DNA of 64,000 nucleotides from assembly GCA_002682825.1 (NCBI GenBank), contig NOKP01000023.1:124001-188000 (forward strand). The letters are read 5' to 3'. Within the stretch, counting starts at the first letter, position 1; every line of letters begins with the position of its first letter. Shown piece after piece: positions 24,576 through 35,265 of the stretch. Origin of the DNA: Neonectria sp. B-13. Lineage: Eukaryota; Ascomycota; Sordariomycetes; Hypocreales; Nectriaceae. A program made the translations under genes and the position numbers. Below the pieces are notes generated by a model, which ran no database searches, had not been told where the DNA came from, and was given only the letters and a program-made list of their open reading frames with translations.

Positions 24576-24593
24576 ATCCGGTCAAATTCGGCC
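24576..24593 (+). promoter_or_regulatory. shared promoter element ATCCGGTCAAATT-CGGCC
   Basis: ATCCGGTC-A-AATT followed directly by CGGCC. The counterpart at 27914-27935 reads ATCCGGTC-T-AATT, four extra bases, then CGGCC. Paired CGG triplets are the kind of site bound by Zn2Cys6 dimers; such a factor is encoded at 28302-30924. Confidence 0.45.
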
Positions 24594-24725
24594 TCACTGT
24601 GGTTACTTATATCATCCTCGCCGACACCTTAGAGCTGGCTTTGGATTCCTATACCATCCTTCCCTATTTCCCTTACATCCTGTTATATTCAAACAGTTTT
24701 ATTGATTCAGAATCACATCGCCTTC

Positions 24726-25781
24726 ATGCCTACCTTAGCACTCGCCGGTGGAACTTCCGCCAGCCTCGGCCGAGCCATCGTCACTGCTGTCCTCTCCGCC
24801 CAGCATTCCTCTCCGTGGAAGACGGTTATACTTTCGCGCAATTCCAACGTCCCTCCCTGGCTTCGTGCAATCGACGATGAAGGAGCACATACCCAGATAC
24901 GGCCGGTTGATTACTTTTCCCCGGAATCGCTATCGGCAGCCTTGAAGGATGTTCACACGGTTATATCTGTCACCTCTGCCCTCGACGGCACGCAGGCCGA
25001 GATCCAAATCAACTTGCTCAATGCAGCCATCAAGGCCGGGTGCAAGCGCTTCGCACCGTCCCAGTGGGGATTTGGGCCCAAAGGCTGGCAGAACGTCAGC
25101 AGTCTTCAGTGGGTGCAGGGGGGCGTATGGGAGGAATGCGTCAAGCACAAGGACGAGATCGAGTGCACTAAGTTCAACCAGGGGTCTTTCATGAACTACA
25201 TCGGTCACGGAATATATCCTTCTCCCTTAGAGCCCGAGACCTCTATGGAAATGGCCATCGCTCAGTTGAAGGAAGGTGGCGGCTATGCACCTGGCGAGGA
25301 TGAGGCGTGTCAGGGGTTGCAGAGACAAGGAGACCTGGAGGACGGGTCTGGAGCCTTTCTCATCGGACTCGCAAACGGCGTTGCGGAGTTTCCCATGAAA
25401 GACAACGGCGAGTGGCCACGGATTAGCATGACATCCATGAGAGACGTAGGCCTCTTCGTCGCCGCATCTCTGAACTTACCAACCTGGGAGGAAAACATGA
25501 CCATGGTCGGTGACACCCTGACCATGGGCGAGCTGTTAGCACACGCAGAAGCCGTCACCGGGAAGAAGTTCAAAGTGAAGGTAGTCAAGCGACAGGACCT
25601 CGAAAACACGTTGGCAGAGACCGGGCCGGAGGACTTCATGGGACAGATGTGGGCTGAGTTCAAACTTGCTTATATCCGGGATATGGTGGACGAGGTGGTA
25701 TTAGAGCCTGTTGTGAACAGGCTCTGCCCTGCTGTCAAGCCTATGACGGCGCGGGAGTACATGGAAAAGTTTTGGCCTTGA
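24726..25781 (+). CDS. NmrA-like / isoflavone-reductase-like NAD(P)-binding protein
   Basis: A 351-aa single-exon protein. The open frame starts earlier only through non-ATG codons, so the ATG at 24726 is chosen. An N-terminal Rossmann strand and glycine loop read LALAGGTSASLG (residues 4-15). This is followed by the atypical-SDR features of the NmrA family: HTVISVTSALD, NLLNAAIKAGCKRFAPSQWGF and a FNQGSFMNY segment. Family members are NADPH-dependent aromatic-compound reductases or redox-sensing regulators; which applies is unknown. It is divergent from the DUF7704 gene and convergent with the AMID-like oxidoreductase, suggesting a shared small pathway. Confidence 0.85.
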   Translation: MPTLALAGGTSASLGRAIVTAVLSAQHSSPWKTVILSRNSNVPPWLRAIDDEGAHTQIRPVDYFSPESLSAALKDVHTVISVTSALDGTQAEIQINLLNAAIKAGCKRFAPSQWGFGPKGWQNVSSLQWVQGGVWEECVKHKDEIECTKFNQGSFMNYIGHGIYPSPLEPETSMEMAIAQLKEGGGYAPGEDEACQGLQRQGDLEDGSGAFLIGLANGVAEFPMKDNGEWPRISMTSMRDVGLFVAASLNLPTWEENMTMVGDTLTMGELLAHAEAVTGKKFKVKVVKRQDLENTLAETGPEDFMGQMWAEFKLAYIRDMVDEVVLEPVVNRLCPAVKPMTAREYMEKFWP

Positions 25782-26188
25782 TGTGACTTAGCTGATGACC
25801 CCAAGCAGTCGTCGTAGTAAAAGATCAACAGTGTTTCAGCAGGCGACAAGCTTGCTGGTATGTTTGTCACAATGGACCATCCATCCGCGACCTCTGTGAA
25901 CGTGTGCGTGCTATTATCATTTCGGGGGAGAAGGCCGCCAAAGGCTAGAGGCCCATCGCCTACGACGTAGATGAGCACGGAGTTCAGGCAGGGCACCAAC
26001 ACGGAGGAACAGGAGGAACAGGAGGAGAGAAAAAGAGGTCCGTTACCGTCAGGCCCAGTCGAGTTGATTACCTTCTCAGGCTTAGATACTATGGGACGAG
26101 AACGGGGATATGAAACCCACTCTTATCAACGTTGCCTACTACCGCTCATGAAGCTAAAAGCTCGATCAATGTCCAATCCTTTGCTAGC
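25782..26188. other. convergent intergenic, NmrA-like / AMID-like
   Basis: A 407-bp spacer between two stop codons with a short GGAGGAACA-type repeat near 26003-26026. It is likely 3' UTRs of both genes; no gene is seen. Confidence 0.6.
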
Positions 26189-27611
26189 CTACTCATACAG
26201 TTCATCTGGCATCTGGGCATTGAGATACCACCACGCTTGACCGACCTCTAAATCTATCTTTTTGGTCTTGCCCGGAACCATAATATCCCCGCCCTTCCCA
26301 TCTTTCACATACATGACATGGTCCTCCTGTTGAGTTTACAAATGTCAGCTGTGGAACCATTCAAAACATATGGCCATCGTGGAGGGCCCGGGAACGCGTC
26401 GAAAACTCACCAGACCAAGGCTCAGCTTCAAGAGTCCTTCAACGGCATTGGGCACATAATCCCGCAATTTGACCCCCTTGATCATGGCTACGATATTTTC
26501 GCACACCAGATCTGCCTGCGTCATGGCTGCTCGGCCCATCTTAGGACCGTCAGTCTCAGCAACGTCCCCGAGAGCGAAAATGTTTGGATGGGCGTCGTCA
26601 GTGAGTTGAAGGCTTGGCTTAACAGTTATCCTGCCTGTCGTGGGTGAAATACCGTTGGGAATAAAGGAGGAAAGAAGCCCAGTGTTTGGAACTGCGCCAG
26701 TGCATGGAATCTGTTTGTACGGCATGATTAGCAAATTCAAGTTTCGACTGGAGGGGGAATGCACTTACTATCAAGTTGAACTCCTCACTCACCCCGTTTC
26801 CAAATGTGAGGATTCCTTCCTCTTGGGTCCAACCGCTTCCTGCTCCAGATTTGTCCAGCTTCATACAGGGGATCCTTGGTCTTTCGCCCAGCATCACACG
26901 GACACCCATGGCTTCCAATTTTGTTTGCGCAAAGTGGCCCAGCCTCTCCCCAAAGCCAGTCATCAACCTGTCTCTCGAATGTATCAGAACGACCTCCTTT
27001 TTAGGAAACGCACTCTTGATGTCTGCCGACAGCTGCACTCCCACTGCCCCTCCTCCTATAACAGCTAGTATCTCTGCTTGTTGAATCTTAGCCCTCAAAG
27101 CCCTCAAGTTGGCACAAGCCTCGTCTCTGTCAGGCGAAAGCATCTTGGCTGGCATCGGCTGCATGACGCCGGTAGCAATCGCCATATAGTCAAAAGGCAG
27201 CTCCTTCCCGGACTGTAGCTGGACCTTTCCTTCAGAAATGCTGGACGCAGTATCCCTGACTCGAACCCAACTCCCGTCGGGTGCATGCCCGAAGGCGTTG
27301 TCGTAGGGCACGAACGCCTTCCGCTCGCCTTCGACAACAGAATAGCGCGGAAAGTTGAACGTGTAATGGAAATGCGAGTTCTTTTCCACCAGCACTACGC
27401 GATAGCCCGAAGGCAACGACTGCGAGAGCCGCTTCGCGAGTTGTAAGCCTGCGAAAGACCCGCCTATGACGACGACGTTTCGCGCATCAGGCGAGGCGTG
27501 ATAGCTGAAACGATGGTGTAAGGCCCAGAACTGTTGTGAGATTACAGTACCACTGGACTCAAAGATGAGGGAAGAAAAGTTGGTGAAGATTCTGATGGAA
27601 TCCGGAATCAT
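26189..27611 (-). CDS. AMID-like FAD-dependent NAD(P)H oxidoreductase
   Basis: Predicted 426 aa, three exons: 27611-26769, 26710-26411 and 26326-26189. The introns are 58 nt (GTAAGT...CAG, branch GCTAAT) and 84 nt (GTGAGT...CAACAG), both phase 0. The last exon, which adds EDHVMY to the tail ending MPDELYE, was found only by splicing. The FAD-binding loop is VVVIGGSFAG (46-55), the characteristic YMAIATG is at 142-148, the NAD(P)H loop is VIGGGAVG (184-191) and the second FAD motif IFALGD ends at 330. This is the pyridine-nucleotide-disulfide oxidoreductase fold of AIF-like proteins (AMID/FSP1 group), which reduce quinones or similar acceptors using NAD(P)H. A TATA box lies about 100 nt upstream, and the promoter shares motifs with the NmrA/DUF7704 promoter. 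Confidence 0.88.
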
Positions 27612-27709
27612 TGCAAAAGATCTTAAAGTCGATTCCGGTGCAACGAGAAGACGGCTGATGGGACTGGAATATCAATGTTAACCTGTCTAAAATCTGAACT
27701 TACTCAACC

Positions 27710-27717
27710 TTTATATA
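27710..27717 (-). promoter_or_regulatory. TATA box of the AMID-like gene
   Basis: TATATAAA on the minus strand, about 100 nt before the ATG at 27611. Confidence 0.55.
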
Positions 27718-27898
27718 GATACCCACCGTCCGACGCCGCACCGAAATGTGCAATGTAGACATCCCTGAGGTTTGACCGGAAGTCTCCTTTCATGCGCAAC
27801 TTCGGCTCGCTATCTGACTCCCAAACCGATGCTCAGACCAAGTGCACGATGGCTTGACGCCGAAGTGCAAGTGGCGGTGGAGCAGTCGTCTTCGGCGC

Positions 27899-27912
27899 TC
27901 GGCCTCGCTTAA
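27899..27912 (+). promoter_or_regulatory. shared promoter element, copy 3
   Basis: TCGGCCTCGCTTAA, differing from copies 1 and 2 by one missing base and one substitution. It lies 288-301 nt upstream of the AMID-like ATG, in the same plus-strand orientation as the other two copies. Confidence 0.45.
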
Positions 27913-28301
27913 CATCCGGTCTAATTATGTCGGCCAACATCTCCTCCAGGCTCCTTACCCGAACCCGAACGGCCGGCTGATCGAACGGTGCAGTTTAATC
28001 AAGATCTCGTTCCCTTTCGGTCTCGGGCAACGGCGATTAACTTTTGGCTCAACCTCAGTCCGGTGTTAGGGCCGCAGCTCTACAATGCACCCTTTGTTCA
28101 GCTAAATGAGCCGAGCCGTGTACGATATATTGCCGTGTCGATGGACGGGCCCATTTAGAACCCTGACCCAGGGCTTGATATAAAGTAACCTACTGGTTCA
28201 TAAACTACAGAAAATCTCTTCAACTTTCTCACTGTGCGATCCCGCATCAAGCATTCGTTTAGGGGCGTGTTCATACCCTTCAAAAGCTAGCTAGATAGCT
28301 C

Positions 28302-30924
28302 TCAATACCACGCCCACGTCCCCGGAATTGAACCCACATTATTCTCGGCCTCGTATGCCGTTGCCATGTCATTCCAGGTTTCCCAGTTGCCGAGCAGGTC
28401 GCTCTCTGTGTCATCGTCATGCCTCTGTGGTTGCAAATCTACCGGCCCAGGATTCAGGAAATGTGTATCCATGCTCGCTGCAGGCCAGCTGAACCCCGTG
28501 TTTGCCAGTCCATCGGCTTCTTGGTCGACACTGGTGATTCCAGGGATCCAGTTCGCAGTGAACTGGCCTCCGGGATTGTCGGCACTCACAAGAGTTTCTG
28601 TCGTCGACGACGCGAACTGCCCGAGAGTAACCCCTCTAGTGCCCCTTGAGTTTAAAAGCGTATCAATTGCAGGGTAGCATGCGATGGGCTCGAGGTCCCC
28701 GCGCCTCTCTGCCAAGAGTGTCTTCTCTCTCGCCATCCTTGCTTTTAGCAGCAGTCGCTTCAACGGCCGCCAAAGAAGTGCTTGCCGGAAATCAGACTGC
28801 AGGTCGCTGGTCCGCGTCCGGATCAACACTTCTATGGCACTCCAAGCACGCTCAACAAGATCGCCTTGGGTGTCCTTGCAGAGTTCAGACAGTGCAAAGA
28901 CAGTCGAGTGCCACTGGAAATATGTGCGGAAGAGCCATGCCAATTTTTGTGCCCGGGGGTCGTTGTCTAGTAGATTTGCGTATTCAATGGACTCAATGGC
29001 CGCCAGGAAAAGCTTTTTCTTGATGCGCTCAGGAAGCTTTACGCCGTCATTGATCCGTTGTAGGGGATGAAACGCCACTAACCACATCTTTGATAGTAGA
29101 AGATGTGTGAGAGTGACAGTCACCCATAACGATGGCACGCTTAGATCCACGTCTGCGAGGTATGTGTCCTCCAACCTTTCATGGCTTTGGGCGATCCACT
29201 TCTCCTTCTGATCAACCGTCAACGCCGCAAAAGACGGACCAGGCCATGCGGCGCTGGGAGGGGCATATAAGATGCGCCGGAATATGTTTGCGAACTCGAA
29301 CGAAACGAGGGAGACGGTCATTTCCGTCAATCCCTTTCGCGATTCAGGCAGCTCAGTCATGTCAGGATGGAGGTCGGCGTCGTTGACATTTAGAGGCATC
29401 TGAGTATCGAACTGAGCCTCGAGGATGGTAGCATCGCACCCATGGTCCTCACTGCATACAACTCATCGTTAGCGATAGGCGAACATCGTTCGGCAAGAAT
29501 GGGGGTACTTACGACGCCCGCGCATCCAGAACGCATACTTGCCACCACAATCTCCTCCTCATCTCAACCTCGAAAGGAACGAGGCCAAAATGAACTCCAT
29601 CCTTATGGAGCCCAAGCATTTGGGAAATCCTCACTGCCAGCCCAGTCAATGCCCAAATAACCCTCGCACTTTCATTTCCTCTCAGTGCAACGAGAAAGAT
29701 GACAAAAGCCTGCAGTATTACAAGTTCTGCGGACTCGAGGAAGTTAGCACGGGCGAGAGCCTGTTCAAAGGCGAAGCGGTACTGAGCGGAGAGCACCGCC
29801 TTGGTCTCGCCGAACTCCTCAATGCATTCCTCGGCAGTGAGAGAGATGACGACGCCTAGAGCCAGTAAGCCCGGAGTGCACTCAAGTACAAAAGGGGTCA
29901 AGGGGGACTGAACTGTAGTATAAGGCAAACATCAATGCCTCCGTTCCCTTCGATATATTGCTCAAACGGTCTTTCGTTTGCAATATTTCTGATTCCATGG
30001 TGGGAACATGAAACACTTTTACGAGCGGGTCGACGTTTGTTTTGAACAGGGACCATATACGAGGGATTAATTCGCAAGGAGGATGCAAGGCCAGCATGTC
30101 GATAGCGTTGGAAGAAAACCCAAAGACAAAACCTTGACCGGTAGAGCTATTTTGCGGCATCGAGGCGAAAGCATCATCTTCCGAATCGTTTGAGGGTTCC
30201 ACTAGGAGGCTTTTCAATTCGTCGACCTGTTCGATCACCGGTCAGTATCACGGCCCAGAACGCAAACGGGTTTCTACGGTACGAACCTCTTGTGCCAAAC
30301 TCGCCCAAAAACAGTTGTTTATATAGCGACTTCCTCGTTCCTCATATAGTAATCTTCCGGAGTGGTACGCTACGGGCGTGCTCGGAGAGTCTCCACGTAC
30401 GGATGAGGCTTGTCCAGCTTGACCCGCGACTCTCGAACCTGGTATCGGCCTCTGCCCACCCCCATTGTCCTTTGGCGTGCAACTTACATTGCTCGACACC
30501 TTTCGCCACTGCCGGAAGAGCTCAATTTCATCGCTCTCGCTCGGAAATGGCGGTGCGCTTTCACGGTCGCCTTCTTGCAGACCCCGAAGCTTCAGGTCGT
30601 TTACGACCGCCTCAACTCTAGCCAGGCGCGCAAGAAGCTCACCGCTGGGGGCGTTGCGCGGCTTGCGGGACGAGCGGCCTGAATTGGGGACCACACACTC
30701 AATCTTCGCATTGGCACAATTGGTGCAAGGATTCTTCTTGTCACCTACAGCTCCCAAGCTAGGTTAGATCGGTGAAGGGATATCCAAAAGACGGATAGGA
30801 TGTCAAGCGGGGAGTAGGGCACATTACATTTGACCTTTCTCCTCCTACACGACACGCAAGTCCATGGATTTTGCGAACAGGAGGCGACCCCAGTTCCGCC
30901 GTCTGTCCGTCGTTCTGCAGTCAT
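28302..30924 (-). CDS. Zn2Cys6 fungal transcription factor
   Basis: Predicted 786 aa, five exons: 30924-30828, 30744-30287, 30226-29914, 29855-29513 and 29451-28302. The introns are 83, 60, 58 and 61 nt. Removing the first intron, which splits a Cys codon, gives a complete binuclear cluster: Cys23, 26, 33, 39, 42 and 49. A short linker and possible coiled region follow (ELLARLARVEAVVNDL). The later exons form the fungal middle homology region, including [32 protein letters not shown] and the FDTQMPLNVNDADL segment. Two donors are weak (GTTCGT, GTTCAG), but each join restores a frame and sequence typical of this class. It probably regulates the adjacent AMID/NmrA/DUF7704 genes; that is inference from position and shared promoter motifs. 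Confidence 0.88.
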
Positions 30925-31824
30925 GCTCAAGGATGTACTTTCCAGGCCAGTGCGGCTGGATTCTGGCCGGGCGGAGGAAAGTCTGTGTGTCGCGTAGTAA
31001 TTGCCAACGACACCTGTGGGAGTATGTCTGAAAGCAATGTAGTTTGCGAGTCTGAATCCTGGCAGAGGTATGTTGAATGGTATAAGCTAAAGAAGACCTT
31101 GGCTGGACTAAGATGCCCGCCATTGCAGAATGAGTGCCTCAGGCTATCACTATGCTAGGTATTACTACTACTTCGTGCTTTGCAGCTGTAAGCTACGTAA
31201 ATGTTATTAACGCCTACCACTTCAATGCTATTGATACGTTTTAACGCAACTAATAAAAGTACCTATTAGCTTGTTTTAGCCCACCCAAAAGCCCGAGATA
31301 CTAAGTTCATCATGCACCAGTCTAAGTACTCCCGTGAACGGCCTCCGTATTATGACGTTGAGTTGAGCAAAAAAGCGAGCGTCTTCTTGTGCGCATTGAC
31401 AATTCTACAAGTCAATCCCCAATCCTAGGGGATCCTCAGTTCTTTATCTGCACCATTGTTTATCACGGTATACATCTGACACACCTCCCCACACGTGTGC
31501 CTCGGCAGCTTCATGGAGTAAACGAACCCGACTTGATTATCTCTGTTTTACCTAAAGCACCACCAATCATGACCTCATCCACCACGCAACACACAAAACA
31601 AGCGAGACATACATGCTGTTTCAAACTAAAGTCGCCTGTGACCAATAATACCATATAGATAGCCATCGAGATATAGTACCAGCCTGAGTTTCCCCAAGCC
31701 CTTTTCTGTAATTTTCCGCCGATCAGCTTCGGGGAGATGCCGCCACTTCCCGACCTAAAGTCGGCCCCACATCCGCCCGCGTTCACATCCAGCCCGGCGT
31801 CCCAACCGGCGCCCATCCGCCGAC
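30925..31824. other. intergenic, promoter of the Zn2Cys6 gene
   Basis: 900 nt with no gene. It contains the upstream region of the Zn2Cys6 gene and the 3' side of the coiled-coil gene. I did not find clear copies of the shared elements seen at 24.4 and 27.9 kb. Confidence 0.6.
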
Positions 31825-33379
31825 TTAACTCATCGCCCTCCGCCGAGCCGTCGCGTGCTTCGACGAGTCGCCGTTGGCCCCGTTCGTCGGCGTCTCGAGC
31901 TCGGCCGCTGCCAACGCGCCCTGGTTCGACCACAGCGCCATGCCGTTGAAGATGAGGTCCTCGCGCGTGGCCACCTGCGGGAACAGCACCGCCGCGATCG
32001 TCGGCTTCGCTCCCTTGCCGCCCTTGACCGCTGCGCCGCTGCTGCTCTGGTCATACTCGTCGTACTTGCTCGGCGGCTGCACTTCGTTCGCGTCCGGCGC
32101 TTCCGCCGTGATTAGGTCTCGCGACCGCTGCACGTCCGCCCACAACGCCAGCGCCTCGCGGAACAGCGTCGGCACCGCGTTGTAGAAGCCCGCCTGCTTA
32201 AAGGCCACCACGAGCGGATGCAGCGTGCTGCGCACCTCGTTGCTCGCCTTGCGCACGATGTCCTCCTGGACGCGTGCCACTTCCTCAGCGTCCGTCATGG
32301 ACCGGAGGATTTGGCATCGGTAGACAGTTCGGCGCCGCTCGTCGTCGCCGAAGATGTCGAGCAGAGTCGACGCTGCTGCCCTGAGCTCGTTGGCGAGGTA
32401 GAAGGGTACGAAGATCTGGGTTGTCAGGATATGGGCAATGACAGCTTCGGCGACGGCGCACCGCATCTGAGCGGCCGGCCTAGTCGTCATAGTTGACAAA
32501 GGAATCCTGGGAAACCGAGTTTTGAGGTCCTGGATCTCATGTGCAGAGTCCTAAGACAAGAAGTTAGTACTGAGGCTGCAGTAGGTTGAACAGGCAGGAT
32601 GCTCACTTCAGCTCCGTCCGGGTCATTAAAGTACTCGATCACCAGAGCATGGCACTTCTTTGACAAAGCCTTGAGTTCAAGGCCACTGTACTTGTATTAG
32701 CCGGGTCTCGGGCGTAGGAAAAGAAAACTCACAGTGTCCTTAGACCATCGGAGCCATAGTCGCGCAAAAGGCCCTCGCCAAGGTCGCCCTGTGCCAAACT
32801 CAACTTGGTCTTGCACGCATCCAGCTCCGCAATACTGGTCTGCATCCGCGACCGATGAATCTCGCACTCGGCGTTCATCTCCTTGATCTCGGCGGCTTGG
32901 CTCTTCGCATTGGTGTCGGCGGCCTGGAGCCGGTGCTTAAGCTTGCCAACCTCGCCGGTCTTATTCTTCTGCGCCGCCTCGGACGCCTCCAGCTTCTCCT
33001 TCATCTGCGCAACGTCCTTCTCCATCGTCTCCACCGCGACCTTGTTCGACTCGTACGTCTTGTACTTTTGCTCGAACTCGGCGAACAGCGTCTCCGTCTT
33101 TGCATTGGCCTGGGCCTTGTGGTCAGAGAACTCACGTACGATCTTGTCGTTGAACTCGCGCAGCCGCTGGTTCTCTCCGCTCTTGGCTTCGAGTTCTAGC
33201 TCGAGCGCCTTCCTCCCCTCGACCGTGTTTTCGTAGTCCTGAATTGCGTCGACATCCTTGGTCACCTCCTTGGCCAGAGCTAGGAGTTGCCAGAGCTTAG
33301 ACTGCTTGGTAGGGGCCGTCTTTTCGGCGGCATGGTTACCGTGATTGCCATTTGTACCTTTGGCCTTTGGTTCCGCCAT
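31825..33379 (-). CDS. conserved coiled-coil protein of unknown function
   Basis: Predicted 483 aa, three exons: 33379-32733, 32685-32607 and 32550-31825. The introns are 47 nt and 56 nt (the second with a perfect TACTAAC branch). The ATG at 33379 is used because the open frame before it lacks an ATG. The N-terminus is a short low-complexity stretch (KGTNGNHGNHAAEK). Residues about 50-200 are a long heptad-rich coiled coil (for example FAEFEQKYKTYESNKV, LKHRLQAADTNAKSQAAEI). The C-terminal half is a compact helical region after SKKCHALVIEYFNDPDGAE, ending in a Ser/Ala/Arg-rich tail. I do not recognise a named family. Such architecture suggests a structural or scaffolding role, but nothing in the sequence proves one. 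Confidence 0.75.
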
Positions 33380-34041
33380 GATCCAACTGTGGGAGAGGGT
33401 GTGAGACACAGTAGGATTGCTGATCAAAGTTCAATTCCTCCTCCGCCATTGCCCATTTTAAAGGGCGTCACATTCGCTCTTCTCTCCCCAAATCACCCAA
33501 CCCGAGTGCTACAAGAGCCTCATCCCCCCGGTTCACGACTCAAAGGACAACTCATCAACGCACGACGCCTCCAATCTTCCTAGCCTGTCATCACCCTCCA
33601 TCTCATTCCGTCATCCCTTCTCACTGGTTAAGCCTCCAACGCTCATGCCCAATCCTCCCAAAAGTCAGGCTGGACCACGTCGGTTCGGCGTTACACGGCA
33701 CGCGGGGTAAGCCCAATCGCAGTCCTTGCAAGTCACGCATGCCACATAGTGTGGTTGCCTTGTTTTCCAAACAAGGCTCTGGGGATAAAAGATATGAGGC
33801 TGCAGGGGTTCGCTCGTAATATGTCGTAACAACTCTCTGTACTTCGTAAGGTGCCTGCTCTTGAGGTGGCCGCTTCTCTGTCGATTGTCGGACGAGTGGC
33901 TATCCTCGTACTGGGTAGAAGGGACGGCTATTGCCTTGCTCGTATGATAAGACTCAACGCGAGTTTCAACTCGGGCGCCTCACCGGTCGGCCTCAGTCAT
34001 ACCACCGGCCGTCTTGTCGAGCGGGCGCCTATCATCTGCTC
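33380..34041. other. intergenic
   Basis: 662 nt between the coiled-coil gene start and the methyltransferase stop. It holds the coiled-coil promoter; no gene is seen. Confidence 0.6.
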
Positions 34042-35265
34042 TCATTGATAACTAGACTTATCGAAGAGGTACAACTCAACCGATTCCGGATCAGCGCCAA
34101 GAACAGGCAATAGTAGCACCTGTTTATGCAGTGTCTCCCAGCCCTCCATCTCCATCAACTCGAACAGCGCTTCCTCATCGGCATGGCGGGGCTTCGTGGC
34201 GAGGAACACTTTGGTTGTGAAAGGCTCGCCCTTCATCTGCTTCAGACTGGAGGAATGGATAGCCGACAGAGTCTCCACTAATGCTGGAAGCATGTCGACA
34301 TTGTAGGTACAGTCGGAGAGAATCACCAAATCCCATGGACGTGACCCGGCTTCCGTGCCAAATTTCCCTTCCCTGCCATACTCCCAATCCAAGTTCTCGT
34401 AGAGCATTTGGACTTGCGACTCTGTAGGCGTCAATGTCTCCGGTTGAAGACGTGAGATGTTGGATCGGGCCCGGACTTCCGCATCTTGAAGATCCGTCAT
34501 GAGAATCGTACACTTGCTCGAAGAAAGCTTGGGAAACACAGTCCCAAGCCCGACACCCAATATCCCGACACCACAGCCCAATTCCAAGATGTTGATCGTC
34601 TTCTGGCTGCCGAGTATGTTCCATAAGGCTCTGATGCATGGCTGCTGACTAGACTCGCTGTCGGGAGCGGTGTCGATCCCCGCAATCGCACAAAGCGCCA
34701 CCACACCGGCATCCCAAACGTGGCGTGCAATGCTCTCCCCAATCTCTTCCTCCACCTCGACATACCCGAAGCCGGTGGGAGAGTCGGTCACCTGGAGCCG
34801 TCGCATAGCCACGTCCGTTTCTCCACCGGATAGATTCAGTGAAACCCACGCCGGCATCACTGCTCCCATCCTCGCTGCCTCCTTCCGATATCGCGGTCTC
34901 TCCGATGCCATGGCCAGAATCCTTGCGACCCCGTCTGCCGTTTGAGACGGCTCTGATGCTCGAACACAAATCTGAATCCTAGCTCCAGCTTGAATAGCTC
35001 TTTCAAAAGCAAAAGGAAGGGCAATGGTAGGCTTTGCCACGCGCATACCGGGCTCCCAGTACAGCCGTCCCGGGTCTGACAGGAGCCATGTTGAAGTGCC
35101 TCCGGCAGAGGACGCTGAGGCAACGACCTGCAGGTCAAGGAGCTTCTCTGGGTAAAGAAATGAGTCTCCTAGGTCTGTCGTGATCGTAAAGAGGAGCTGG
35201 ATTTGAAGCCTGCTGCCTCCGCCAGGCGCCAGCTTGGGAGCTCGAAGAAAGCGAACGTAGTGCAT
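34042..35265 (-). CDS. lysine-methyltransferase-like protein (METTL21/EFM family)
   Basis: A 407-aa single-exon protein; the ATG at 35265 is chosen over upstream non-ATG codons. An N-terminal region of about 200 aa (MHYVRFLRAPKL...) precedes a class I methyltransferase core. Motif I is NILELGCGVGILG (SAM-binding loop near 227-236), followed by the acidic DLQDAEVRARSNI and then WDLVILSDCTYN at the catalytic-motif position. That order is characteristic of the Methyltransf_16 family, which methylates lysines of proteins such as elongation factors and chaperones. The target is not determinable. It is divergent from the HAD hydrolase across a 1.7-kb AT-rich region. Confidence 0.82.
   Translation of the reverse strand: MHYVRFLRAPKLAPGGGSRLQIQLLFTITTDLGDSFLYPEKLLDLQVVASASSAGGTSTWLLSDPGRLYWEPGMRVAKPTIALPFAFERAIQAGARIQICVRASEPSQTADGVARILAMASERPRYRKEAARMGAVMPAWVSLNLSGGETDVAMRRLQVTDSPTGFGYVEVEEEIGESIARHVWDAGVVALCAIAGIDTAPDSESSQQPCIRALWNILGSQKTINILELGCGVGILGVGLGTVFPKLSSSKCTILMTDLQDAEVRARSNISRLQPETLTPTESQVQMLYENLDWEYGREGKFGTEAGSRPWDLVILSDCTYNVDMLPALVETLSAIHSSSLKQMKGEPFTTKVFLATKPRHADEEALFELMEMEGWETLHKQVLLLPVLGADPESVELYLFDKSSYQ

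Larger units (their letters stand above)
24115..24725. promoter_or_regulatory. bidirectional promoter, DUF7704 / NmrA-like genes
   Basis: This 611-nt region lies between two divergent start codons. It holds two exact copies of TCGGGCTTCGCTTAA (24436-24450 and 24498-24512), two exact copies of AAATTCGGCC (24537-24546 and 24584-24593) and a CCGGTCAAATT element. Related elements recur upstream of the AMID-like gene. A TATA-like TTATATC lies at about 24606, near 120 nt before the NmrA start. Confidence 0.6.
27612..28301. promoter_or_regulatory. promoter region of the AMID-like gene
   Basis: Between the AMID-like start (27611) and the stop of the Zn2Cys6 gene. It holds a TATA box and three elements also present in the NmrA/DUF7704 promoter: TCGGCCTCGCTTAA at 27899-27912, CCGGTCTAATT within 27914-27935 and TCGGTCTCGGGC at 28017-28028. 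Confidence 0.55.
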
